From an uncultured Oscillospiraceae bacterium (GTDB taxonomy: Bacteria > Bacillota > Clostridia > Oscillospirales > Oscillospiraceae): DNA of 13,069 nt. The notes beneath the pieces were generated by a model, which worked only from the letters and a program-made list of their open reading frames with translations, searched no databases and was not told the origin of the DNA. Made by a program: the position numbers and the translations under genes. Below are positions 1-6,561 of the stretch, one piece after another (the stretch's first letter is position 1; each line of letters starts with the position of its first letter). The stretch covers positions 1 to 13,069 of the forward strand of contig CAKTJA010000024.1 of assembly GCA_934567115.1 (NCBI GenBank), read 5' to 3'.

Positions 1-90
1 AAGGTCCTGCATGGAGTATGTCTCTTTCCTTTCAAAATTTACCATATCTTATATCCCATTGCAAGATTTTTCTTCGATCATTCAGGCTTT
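1..90. other. AT-rich gap after the SpoVB-like gene; possible start of a further minus-strand gene
   Basis: This stretch is clearly more AT-rich than the rest of the window and contains no convincing gene. On the minus strand an ATG at 12-10 opens the codons M-Q-D-L before the window ends. A purine-rich stretch (AAAGGAAAGAG) lies upstream of it but is further away than an ideal ribosome binding site. In B. subtilis the related flippase gene yabM is followed by yabN, which has a MazG domain, so a MazG-type gene could begin here; that is inference from gene order only. No stem followed by a T-run is visible on the minus strand, so I see no terminator for the upstream operon. Confidence 0.3.
36..64 (-). 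promoter_or_regulatory. Weak candidate promoter for a downstream minus-strand gene
   Basis: Read on the minus strand, TTGCAA (64-59) and TAAATT (41-36) are separated by 17 bases, each matching the sigma-A consensus at four of six positions. The predicted start would be near base 29, only about 17 bases before the possible ATG at 12. A second -10-like hexamer, TATAAG (53-48), lies in between without a good -35. The only support beyond the hexamers is that this gap is longer and more AT-rich than the 2-33 base gaps inside the operon. It may be chance in AT-rich DNA. Confidence 0.25.
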
Positions 91-1695
91 TTACGTAATA
101 TGGAGCAATCTGGCGATCCGGTCGCCCTTCGGCAGCAGCTCAAGGTCGCTGCGGCGGATGCAGTGCAGCGCCAGAACGAGCGCCGCATACACCGCGACCG
201 CCACGCACACGGAGACCCCCACGCACACAAGAAGCGTGAGCCGCTCGCTCGGGAGGACCAGAAACCTTGAAAGCAGCGCGTAAGCGCCGCGCGCGGAAAA
301 GGCCATCGCAAGGGCCGCCAGCAGCGGGCGGAGAAAATAGCCCGGATAATTCAGGCGGAGCTGCGTGACGCGCCGCACCGCGATCAGGTTCAAAACGGCG
401 GTGAGGGCGAAGCAGACCAGCGTGCCGACGGGCGCGCCGTGAATATTGACGTCGGGTACGGCGACCAGATTGTAGTTGAGCACGATCTTGACGCCTCCGC
501 CGAGCAGCATCGTGAAAATCGGCAGATTCACGCGTCCGTACGCCTGTAAAATGGAGTTGGTGACCAGCATGAGGCAGACAAAAACGCTCGCAATGCCGAG
601 CACGGCAAGCAGCGCCCCGCCAAGCTCCGCGTCGTATCTGCGATAGCACAGGCGGAAGATCGGCTCGCTCAGCGACCACAGCCCAAGCCCCATTGGAAAC
701 GCGAGCAGCGCCGTGACGCGGAAGGACGAGCGCACGATGCGCGCCGTTCTGCGGCGGTCGCGGCAGGCGATCGCGGAGGAGACGGCGGGAATGACCGAGG
801 CCGTCAGCGCAACCATAAGCGAGGAGGGCAGGTTATAAAGGTTCATGCAGGCAGCGTAATTCCCGTACGCCGTGCGCATCTGATCGAGCGAATAGCCCAG
901 CGCGTTCTGAAGCTGCCCCTGAACGAGCTTCGTGTCGATCAGCGTGATGATGGAGACCATCGAGGATGAGAGCGTGATCGGCACGGCCAGAAAGAGAAGC
1001 CGCCGAAGGATCACCGAGTCCGCCGCGCACGGCTCGCCCCGGCGGATGCGGGGCCGGTGGCGCAGGTAATTGCCCGCCATATAGAGAAGCGAGAGCACCG
1101 TACCGGCGCTGACGCCGGCGATCGCGCCCGCAGCGGCGACGTAATCCGGCTTGCCGGCGTTCAGCAGCCAGATCGAAAGCGCCAGTCCGAGCAGAAGCTT
1201 GCACAGCGCCTCGATGATCTGCGAAACGGCGGTCGGCGTCATGTACTGCCGCCCCTGTGCATAGCCGCGAAACGCCGAAAGGCACGCCACGCAGACGACC
1301 GCCGGCGCAAGGGCGCGGATGCCGTAAGCCGCGCGGGGGTTGTTGAGGGTGTCCGCGAGAAGCTCGTTGCCCCACCACATCAGGGCAAACGAAAGCAGTC
1401 CCAGCACGAGAAAAACGCGGAACGCCACACGGAAGGTGCGCTGCGCCTGTTTCGTCCGCCCCCGGGTGTACGCCTCGCTCACAAGCTTGGAGAGCGCGAC
1501 AGGCAGTCCGGCGGTGGAAACGGTCAAAAGCGCGCCGTAGATATTATAGGCGTTGGAAAAGTCCGCGCTGCCGGCCTCGCCGAGAATGTTGAGCAGCGGG
1601 ATCTTGAACACCGCGCCGATGATCTTGACCGCCACGATGCCGAACGCCAGCACGGCGGCTCCGCCAAGAAAGGTTTGCTTTTTCTCAGTTGCCAT
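91..1695 (-). CDS. SpoVB/YabM-type polysaccharide flippase (MOP superfamily membrane protein)
   Basis: The 534-residue product is an almost wholly hydrophobic multi-pass membrane protein with the N-terminal pattern of the SpoVB/MurJ-like branch of the MOP exporters: KKQTFLGGAAVLAFG at 5-19, then KIPLLNILG at 31-39 and STAGLPVALSKLVSEAY at 60-76. About 12 to 14 membrane segments can be counted, with a basic cytoplasmic loop near 211-220. The C-terminus ends in DLELLPKGDRIARLL (517-531). Family members are thought to move undecaprenyl-linked precursors, such as lipid II or spore-cortex or capsule precursors, across the membrane; which substrate applies here cannot be read from sequence. The ATG has AAAGGA about 8 bases upstream. 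It lies 18 bases after the phosphorylase stop and is the last clear gene of the operon. The SpoVB name does not prove that the organism sporulates. Confidence 0.88.
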   Translation of the reverse strand: MATEKKQTFLGGAAVLAFGIVAVKIIGAVFKIPLLNILGEAGSADFSNAYNIYGALLTVSTAGLPVALSKLVSEAYTRGRTKQAQRTFRVAFRVFLVLGLLSFALMWWGNELLADTLNNPRAAYGIRALAPAVVCVACLSAFRGYAQGRQYMTPTAVSQIIEALCKLLLGLALSIWLLNAGKPDYVAAAGAIAGVSAGTVLSLLYMAGNYLRHRPRIRRGEPCAADSVILRRLLFLAVPITLSSSMVSIITLIDTKLVQGQLQNALGYSLDQMRTAYGNYAACMNLYNLPSSLMVALTASVIPAVSSAIACRDRRRTARIVRSSFRVTALLAFPMGLGLWSLSEPIFRLCYRRYDAELGGALLAVLGIASVFVCLMLVTNSILQAYGRVNLPIFTMLLGGGVKIVLNYNLVAVPDVNIHGAPVGTLVCFALTAVLNLIAVRRVTQLRLNYPGYFLRPLLAALAMAFSARGAYALLSRFLVLPSERLTLLVCVGVSVCVAVAVYAALVLALHCIRRSDLELLPKGDRIARLLHIT

Positions 1696-1713
1696 AGGCG
1701 CGTCCTTTCGACC

Positions 1714-2580
1714 TCAGATGGATTCCAGACACGAGAGGATAAATTCGGAGAAAACGGGGGCGGCCGCCTCCGCCGCAGCGTTGACCTCCTCGCCGGAGAG
1801 CGGCTGCGGGAGAACGCCCGCCGCCATGTTGGACAGAAGCGTTACACCCAGCGTCTCCATGCCGCAGTGCCCTGCGGCGATCGCCTCCGGAACGGTGGAC
1901 ATGCCGACCGCGTCCGCGCCGAGCACCCGCGCCGCGCGGACCTCCGCCGGCGTTTCGAACTGCGGGCCGGGGAAGTACATGTAAACGCCCTCGCGCAGAG
2001 GGATGCCGTGTGCCCGCGCCGCCTCCCGCGCCGCCTCGCACAGACGCGGCGTATAGAGCGAGGACATATCCGGGAAGCGCGTGCCGAACTCCTCAATGTT
2101 CGGCCCGAACAGGGGACCGAAATCAAAAAGCTTGATATGATCGCGGATCAGCATCAGCTCGCCCGGGCCCCATTCCGTGTTGACGCAGCCGGCGGCGTTG
2201 GTGACGACCAGCGTTTTCGCGCCGAGCAGCCGCACGACGCGCACGGCGTAGGCCGCCTGCTCCATCGTGTAGCCCTCGTAGCAGTGCATGCGCCCCTGCA
2301 TCACCGCGACGCGTCTGCCGCGCAGCGTGCCGAACACAAAGCGTCCCTTGTGGCCCGGCGCGGTGGAGGGACGGAAGTGGGGGACGTCGCCGTAATCGAC
2401 GAAGATCGGGTCCTCCACCGCGTCGCCGAGAAAGCCAAGACCGCTGCCGAGCACGAGCAGCGCCTCAGGCTCGAAATTGCGCGCGCGGGCGCTGAGCACA
2501 TCCGCGCTCTCGCAGTAATCGTCAATGGTGAAATGCGGTCTTACCGCGTCTGGGGAAAGATAGTCCTGTATATTCCTCAT
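1714..2580 (-). CDS. punA: Purine nucleoside phosphorylase, trimeric inosine/guanosine type
   Basis: The protein cleaves purine (deoxy)nucleosides with phosphate to free base and (deoxy)ribose-1-phosphate, in cytoplasmic purine salvage. With the start chosen here it has 288 residues, normal for the family. Visible landmarks are GSGLG (45-49, phosphate site), HKG (77-79), GRMHCYEG (96-103), NAAG (128-131), GPQFETPAE (205-213, with the base-binding Glu at 209), GMSTVPE (226-232) and Asn251 in LLSNMAAG. Asn at this last position is known to favour 6-oxopurines, so inosine and guanosine are likely substrates. An in-frame ATG lies two codons upstream at 2586 and overlaps the hemZ stop by four bases. 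However, the ribosome site GGGAG sits one base from that ATG and seven from the ATG at 2580, so 2580 is preferred. Either way translation is probably coupled to hemZ. Confidence 0.93.
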   Translation of the reverse strand: MRNIQDYLSPDAVRPHFTIDDYCESADVLSARARNFEPEALLVLGSGLGFLGDAVEDPIFVDYGDVPHFRPSTAPGHKGRFVFGTLRGRRVAVMQGRMHCYEGYTMEQAAYAVRVVRLLGAKTLVVTNAAGCVNTEWGPGELMLIRDHIKLFDFGPLFGPNIEEFGTRFPDMSSLYTPRLCEAAREAARAHGIPLREGVYMYFPGPQFETPAEVRAARVLGADAVGMSTVPEAIAAGHCGMETLGVTLLSNMAAGVLPQPLSGEEVNAAAEAAAPVFSEFILSCLESI

Positions 2581-2582
2581 CG

Positions 2583-4055
2583 TCATTCTCCCTGTTCAGC
2601 GTAAAAGCGCGCAAAGGCGGCGAGATTGGACTCCCGCTTTTCACGCAGACTGATGTACTCCGCAGGATACTTTGCGTTGAACACGCGGCGGATCTGGCCG
2701 CCGCCGACCATCTTGGTCGAGCCGCCCGCCCCCAGCGAAAGGATGGAGTGCAGCTCTTCCATGATGTAGATATTGTAAAGCCCCTCGCCCCCCGGCTTCG
2801 TCCAGCCGACGTTTTCAAAGCTTCCGGACATGTACTTCTGGCGGTAGAGATAGTACGGCTCAAATCCATGTTTACGCAGCGCGGGGTCGGTATAGTCCAG
2901 CATTGCGCCGACCTCCTCCGCAGACGGGATGCGTTCGGCCCCAAGCGTGATGCGGCTCCCCTTCTTGAGGGAGAGCGTGTGGACGGTGATATTGTCCGCG
3001 CCCATGGACAGCACCTCGTCAAGGCTCCGCGCGAAGCCCTCCGCCGTGTCCTCCGGAAGGCCGGCGATCAGGTCCATGTTGACATGCGGGAAGCCCGCCT
3101 CCATCACCTGCGCCGCCGCGCGGCGGATGTCGTCGGCGGTGTGCCGCCGCCCGATGGCCGCAAGCACGCGGTCCTCCATCGTCTGGGGATTGACGGACAC
3201 GCGCGTTACGCCGTGCGCACGCAAAACCGCAAGCTTTTCGCGGTCGATGGTGTCCGGCCGTCCCGCCTCGACGGTCATTTCCGCAAGGCCGGACAGGTCG
3301 AAGCAGCGCTCCAGCCGCGTGAGCAGACGATCCATCTGACCGGCGGTGAGAGTGGTGGGCGTTCCTCCGCCCATGTAAAAGGTCCGGACGTTCAATCCAA
3401 GCTCCCGCACCGTGCGTCCCGCGTCCTCGATCTCGTCGAAGAGCGCAGCAAGATACGGCTCGACCAGCGCGAAGGATTTCTCCACGCTCTGTGAAACAAA
3501 GGAGCAGTACGCACAGCGCGTCGGGCAGAAGGGAATGCCGGCATAAAGGGAAATATCGTTCGGCGCAAGCCGCGCGGCGGCGCGAAGACCGGCCTCCGCC
3601 GCTTCCAGCGCGAGCCGCGCGCGGGAGGGAGCGACGGAATACACGTCCTCCAGCTCCGCGAGCACGCGCTCACGGTCCTTCCCCTCGCGCAGCAGCGCCG
3701 CGGCGACCTTGCTCGGGCGAACGCCGGTCAGGCTGCCCCAGACGGGGACGGTCCCGAGCAGCGTCCGCGCCGCGCGGAAAAAGCTCAGCCCAAGGGCGTG
3801 GCGCCGCTGCCCCTCCTTTTCATACTCCGTTCCGGAAAGGGGGCAGTCGAACCGCCCGACGGAGCTTCTGCCGTCAAGCCCCAGCTCGCTCCGGGCGCTG
3901 ACGGAGCCTTCGTCCTCCGCCAGCGTGATGACCGCCCAGCGCGCGTCCGCCGCGCGGTCCACCGCGCCGTAGACGGGGCGTTCGTCCGGAAAAAGCGTCA
4001 GAAGGCTCTGTTCCACCGCGTATTTTTCATTATGCCCAACGAGCTCAAGCTTCAT
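2583..4055 (-). CDS. hemZ: HemZ-type radical SAM coproporphyrinogen dehydrogenase
   Basis: This 490-residue protein carries the radical SAM cluster motif C177-x3-C181-x2-C184 in GIPFCPTRCAYCSF, followed by YMGGGTPT (227-234), which helps bind S-adenosylmethionine. The N-terminal extension of about 165 residues with SLTGVRPSKVA (108-118) is typical of HemZ and absent from HemN/HemW proteins. Family knowledge: HemZ is proposed to perform oxygen-independent oxidative decarboxylation of coproporphyrinogen III in Firmicutes, but the activity is less well proven than for HemN, and HemW-like roles in haem transfer are possible. The C-terminal part has GLYNIYIMEELHSILSLGAGG (425-445), also family-typical. 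The ATG has AAAGGAG about 8 bases upstream. It starts 22 bases after the hydrolase stop, and its own stop is two bases before the phosphorylase start. No other haem-synthesis gene is in the window. Confidence 0.92.
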   Translation of the reverse strand: MKLELVGHNEKYAVEQSLLTLFPDERPVYGAVDRAADARWAVITLAEDEGSVSARSELGLDGRSSVGRFDCPLSGTEYEKEGQRRHALGLSFFRAARTLLGTVPVWGSLTGVRPSKVAAALLREGKDRERVLAELEDVYSVAPSRARLALEAAEAGLRAAARLAPNDISLYAGIPFCPTRCAYCSFVSQSVEKSFALVEPYLAALFDEIEDAGRTVRELGLNVRTFYMGGGTPTTLTAGQMDRLLTRLERCFDLSGLAEMTVEAGRPDTIDREKLAVLRAHGVTRVSVNPQTMEDRVLAAIGRRHTADDIRRAAAQVMEAGFPHVNMDLIAGLPEDTAEGFARSLDEVLSMGADNITVHTLSLKKGSRITLGAERIPSAEEVGAMLDYTDPALRKHGFEPYYLYRQKYMSGSFENVGWTKPGGEGLYNIYIMEELHSILSLGAGGSTKMVGGGQIRRVFNAKYPAEYISLREKRESNLAAFARFYAEQGE

Positions 4056-4077
4056 GAGGGTCGCTCCTTTGTCTGAA

Positions 4078-4704
4078 TCAGTTCATCGCGCTTCGCATAA
4101 AGGGGTTGCGCTCACGCTCGCGCGAGAGGGTGGAAGCGCCCATATGCCCGGGGTAGACCGTATAGTCGCCCGGAAGCCGGCTGAGCCGGCGCAGGGACGC
4201 TGCCATTTCCTCCGCGTTCCCGCCCGGCAGGTCCGTGCGTCCGCAGGAGCCGGCAAACAGCGTGTCGCCGGCAAACAGCGCGTCCGCGACCTTGAGCGTG
4301 ACGCTGCCGGCGGTGTGACCCGGCGTGTGCAGCACCTCGATCTCAAGCGAACCGAGCGGCAGCGTGTCGCCGTCGTCATAATACCGCAGCCCGTCGATCA
4401 CGCCCCTGAGCGGATAATGGTAGATTCCGGAGCCGCCCGCGTCAAGCCGGTGGATATACACGGCAGCGTCCGGATACCGTTCATGCATCGCGGGAACGGC
4501 AAGCGTATGGTCGCGGTGCCCGTGGGTGAGAAGGATATAGCGCAGAGATGCGCCCTCGCGCTCGATCAGCGCGGAAAGCTCGTCGGGGCTGTCCGCCGGG
4601 TCGATCAGCGCGGCCTCGCGCGTTTTCCCGTCGAGCAGGAGATAGCAGTTGGTGCCAAGCTCGCCGGCGACGGTGGTGATGACCTTCATTTGATTGACGT
4701 CCAT
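4078..4704 (-). CDS. MBL-fold metallohydrolase, glyoxalase II-like
   Basis: The product is a 208-residue metallo-beta-lactamase-fold hydrolase with a complete set of metal ligands: H61, H63, D65 and H66 in THGHRDH, H130 in TPGHTAGS, D147 in AGDTLF, and H187 in YPGHMG. A two-metal active site is therefore expected. Short proteins of this kind are usually annotated as hydroxyacylglutathione hydrolase-like, but they lack the C-terminal substrate domain of true glyoxalase II, and the natural thioester or other substrate is unknown. The chosen ATG (4704) has GGAGG seven bases upstream. An in-frame ATG at 4725 overlaps the dtd stop but has no ribosome site, and one at 4689 would also be in frame. 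An 18-base tandem repeat lies in the codons around D147. Pairing with rel and dtd is common in Clostridia. Confidence 0.85.
   Translation of the reverse strand: MDVNQMKVITTVAGELGTNCYLLLDGKTREAALIDPADSPDELSALIEREGASLRYILLTHGHRDHTLAVPAMHERYPDAAVYIHRLDAGGSGIYHYPLRGVIDGLRYYDDGDTLPLGSLEIEVLHTPGHTAGSVTLKVADALFAGDTLFAGSCGRTDLPGGNAEEMAASLRRLSRLPGDYTVYPGHMGASTLSRERERNPFMRSAMN
4249..4284. repeat. 18-base tandem duplication inside the hydrolase active-site codons
   Basis: Two adjacent 18-base units, 4249-4266 and 4267-4284, differ at a single base (T at 4263, C at 4281). On the coding strand they specify DALFAG then DTLFAG, residues 141-152 of the MBL hydrolase, including the metal ligand D147. The protein segment itself resembles the usual family motif, so the near-identity of the DNA, rather than the amino acids, is the notable part. 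Confidence 0.85.
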
Positions 4705-4721
4705 AATTTTTCCTCCGCAGA

Positions 4722-5180
4722 TCATTTGGGGGCTTCCAGCTCTTTCGTGTCCACGACCAGCGTGAACGGTCCGTCGTTGACGGAATCCACCTCCATATAA
4801 GCGCCGAACTCGCCGGTCTCCACACGGAAGCCCTTTTCGCGCACGAGGGCGACGAACTTTTCATAGAGGGGGATGGCGGTCTCGGGCCGCGCCGCGCTGA
4901 GAAACTCCGGACGGCGGCCCTTGCGGCAGTTGCCGTAGAGCGTGAACTGCGAGACGATCATGATCTCTCCGCCCACCTCGTCCAGTCCGAGGTTGATCTT
5001 ACCCTCCGCGTCCTCAAAAAGGCGGAGGGCGCAGAGCTTATCGGCAAGCTTCACCGCCTGCGCCTCCGTGTCGTCGTGCGTGACGCCCAGAAGGATCAGG
5101 AAGCCCCTGCCGATGGAGCGCGTCTCCTTTTCGTCGATGGTGACGCTCGCGCGCTTGACGCGCATGAGAACAGCTTTCAC
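4722..5180 (-). CDS. dtd: D-aminoacyl-tRNA deacylase
   Basis: Dtd hydrolyses D-amino acids (and mischarged glycine) from tRNA, protecting translation in the cytoplasm. The 152-residue length is normal. The two active-site motifs of the homodimer are present: SQFTLYGNCRKGRRPEF (77-93) and NDGPFT (135-140), whose Gly-Pro (137-138) forms the cis-proline element that enforces chirality. TGEFGAYMEV (122-131) is also family-typical. The start is a GTG at 5180, the only non-ATG start in the window. It is preceded by GGGAGGG about six bases upstream, and this ribosome site lies immediately against the TAA of pgi, so coupling is likely. The pgi gap is 13 bases; the following hydrolase starts 17 bases after the dtd stop. 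dtd next to rel is a well-known Firmicutes arrangement, here interrupted by pgi. Confidence 0.95.
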   Translation of the reverse strand: MKAVLMRVKRASVTIDEKETRSIGRGFLILLGVTHDDTEAQAVKLADKLCALRLFEDAEGKINLGLDEVGGEIMIVSQFTLYGNCRKGRRPEFLSAARPETAIPLYEKFVALVREKGFRVETGEFGAYMEVDSVNDGPFTLVVDTKELEAPK

Positions 5181-5193
5181 GAAACGCCCTCCC

Positions 5194-6528
5194 TTACTTC
5201 GCCAGCCTTGCGCGCAGCGCGTCTCCCGCTTCCTCGTAGCCCGGCTTGCCGAGCAGCGCGAACATATTCTTCTTATAAGCCTCCACGCCGGGCTGATCGA
5301 ACGGGTTCACGCCGAGAAGATACCCGGACAGGCCGCAGGCAAACTCGAAGAAATAGATCAGCCCGCCGAGCGTGTGCGCGTTTCTCTGTCCGACGGAGAG
5401 GATCAGATTCGGAACGCCGCCCTCGACGTGGGCAAGCAGCGTGCCGTCCATCGCCTGACGGTTGATGAAGTCCATCGTCTTCCCGGCCAGGAAGTTCAGC
5501 CCGTCGCCGTTCGCATCGTCGTACGGGACGGACAGCGGCGCATCGCTTTCGGCGAAGCGGACGACGGTCTCCATCAGGCTGCGCTCTCCCTGCTGGATAT
5601 ACTGCCCCATGGAGTGCAGATCGGCGGTAAAGTCAACGCTTGCGGGGAAGAGGCCCTTGCCCTCCTTGCCCTCGCTCTCGCCGTAAAGCTGCTTCCACCA
5701 CTCCGCCATAAAGCGGAAGGACGGCTCGAAGCAGGCAAGAAGCTCGATCTTCTTGCCCGCGCGGTAAAGCTCGTGACGCATGGCGGCATACTGCCACGCG
5801 GGATTTTCATAGCCCTCCGCGGCGCAGATGCGCATCATCTCCTCCGCGCCGGAAAGAAGCGCGCCCACGTCGATCCCGGCCACGGCGATGGGCAGAAGCC
5901 CCACAGCCGTAAGAACGCTGTAGCGTCCGCCCACGTCGTCCGGAACGACGAACGTCTCATAGCCCTCCGCGTCGGCAAGGGACTTGAGCGCCCCCCGGCG
6001 CGCGTCGGTCGTGGCGTAGATGCGCCGGGCCGCGCCCTCCCGTCCGTATTTCTTCTCCAGCATCGCGCGGAAGAAGCGGAAGGCGACGGCCGGCTCGGTC
6101 GTCGTGCCGGATTTGGAGATCACGTTGACGGAAAAGTCAACGTCGCCGACAAGCTCCATCACCTCGCGCAGCGCATGGTCGCTCAGTCCGTTTCCGATAA
6201 AATAGACGTTCGGGGTGGACTTTTTCTTCAGATTGTAGTTCGGCGAGCCAAGACACTCGATCACGCCGCGCGCGCCGAGGTAGCTTCCGCCGATGCCGAT
6301 GACGACAAGCGCCTTGGAATCGCTCTGTATCCTCTTCGCGCTTGCAAGGATGCGGTCGTACTCCGCGCGGTCGTACCGCTCCGGAAGGCGGACCCAGCCG
6401 ATGAAATCGTCCCCCTTTCCGCCGCCGTTGAGAAGGTCGCGCTGCGCCCGTCCCAGACGGGGACGGAGGACCTCCTCATAGGGGTAGGACAGGAAGGGCC
6501 TTGCGTGAGAAATATCGATCGAAAGCAT
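5194..6528 (-). CDS. pgi: Glucose-6-phosphate isomerase
   Basis: The enzyme interconverts glucose-6-phosphate and fructose-6-phosphate in glycolysis and gluconeogenesis. At 444 residues it matches the short bacterial form of Firmicutes (about 450) rather than the 550-residue enterobacterial form. Seen directly: GIGGSYLGA (78-86), the phosphate-binding SKSGTTTEPA (138-147), GGRYSVLTAVGLLP (200-213), GESEGKEGKG (283-292) with the expected catalytic Glu region, HSMGQY (305-310), and NPFDQPGVEAYKKNMFALLGKP (408-429) with the conserved lysine of the second family signature. The ATG has a near-perfect AAGGAGG eight bases upstream, one of the strongest ribosome sites here, which predicts high translation. 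It lies 33 bases after the rel stop, the widest gap within the operon, yet no clear promoter is visible in that gap. Its place between rel and dtd is unusual. Confidence 0.97.
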   Translation of the reverse strand: MLSIDISHARPFLSYPYEEVLRPRLGRAQRDLLNGGGKGDDFIGWVRLPERYDRAEYDRILASAKRIQSDSKALVVIGIGGSYLGARGVIECLGSPNYNLKKKSTPNVYFIGNGLSDHALREVMELVGDVDFSVNVISKSGTTTEPAVAFRFFRAMLEKKYGREGAARRIYATTDARRGALKSLADAEGYETFVVPDDVGGRYSVLTAVGLLPIAVAGIDVGALLSGAEEMMRICAAEGYENPAWQYAAMRHELYRAGKKIELLACFEPSFRFMAEWWKQLYGESEGKEGKGLFPASVDFTADLHSMGQYIQQGERSLMETVVRFAESDAPLSVPYDDANGDGLNFLAGKTMDFINRQAMDGTLLAHVEGGVPNLILSVGQRNAHTLGGLIYFFEFACGLSGYLLGVNPFDQPGVEAYKKNMFALLGKPGYEEAGDALRARLAK

Positions 6529-6561
6529 ATAGATTTCCTCCTTGCTTAATATGACGAAGCT

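Noticed and set aside
1057..2604. A 515-codon plus-strand open frame opposite the flippase and phosphorylase genes
   Set aside because: It runs across two real genes and an intergenic gap, and is extremely rich in Arg, Ala, Gly and His; no domain is visible.
4705..4725. Upstream start for the MBL hydrolase overlapping the dtd stop
   Set aside because: No ribosome site precedes the ATG at 4725, whereas GGAGG lies seven bases before the ATG at 4704.
4942..6549. A 535-codon plus-strand open frame opposite dtd and pgi
   Set aside because: It spans two well-supported genes and their junction; composition is that of an antisense shadow.
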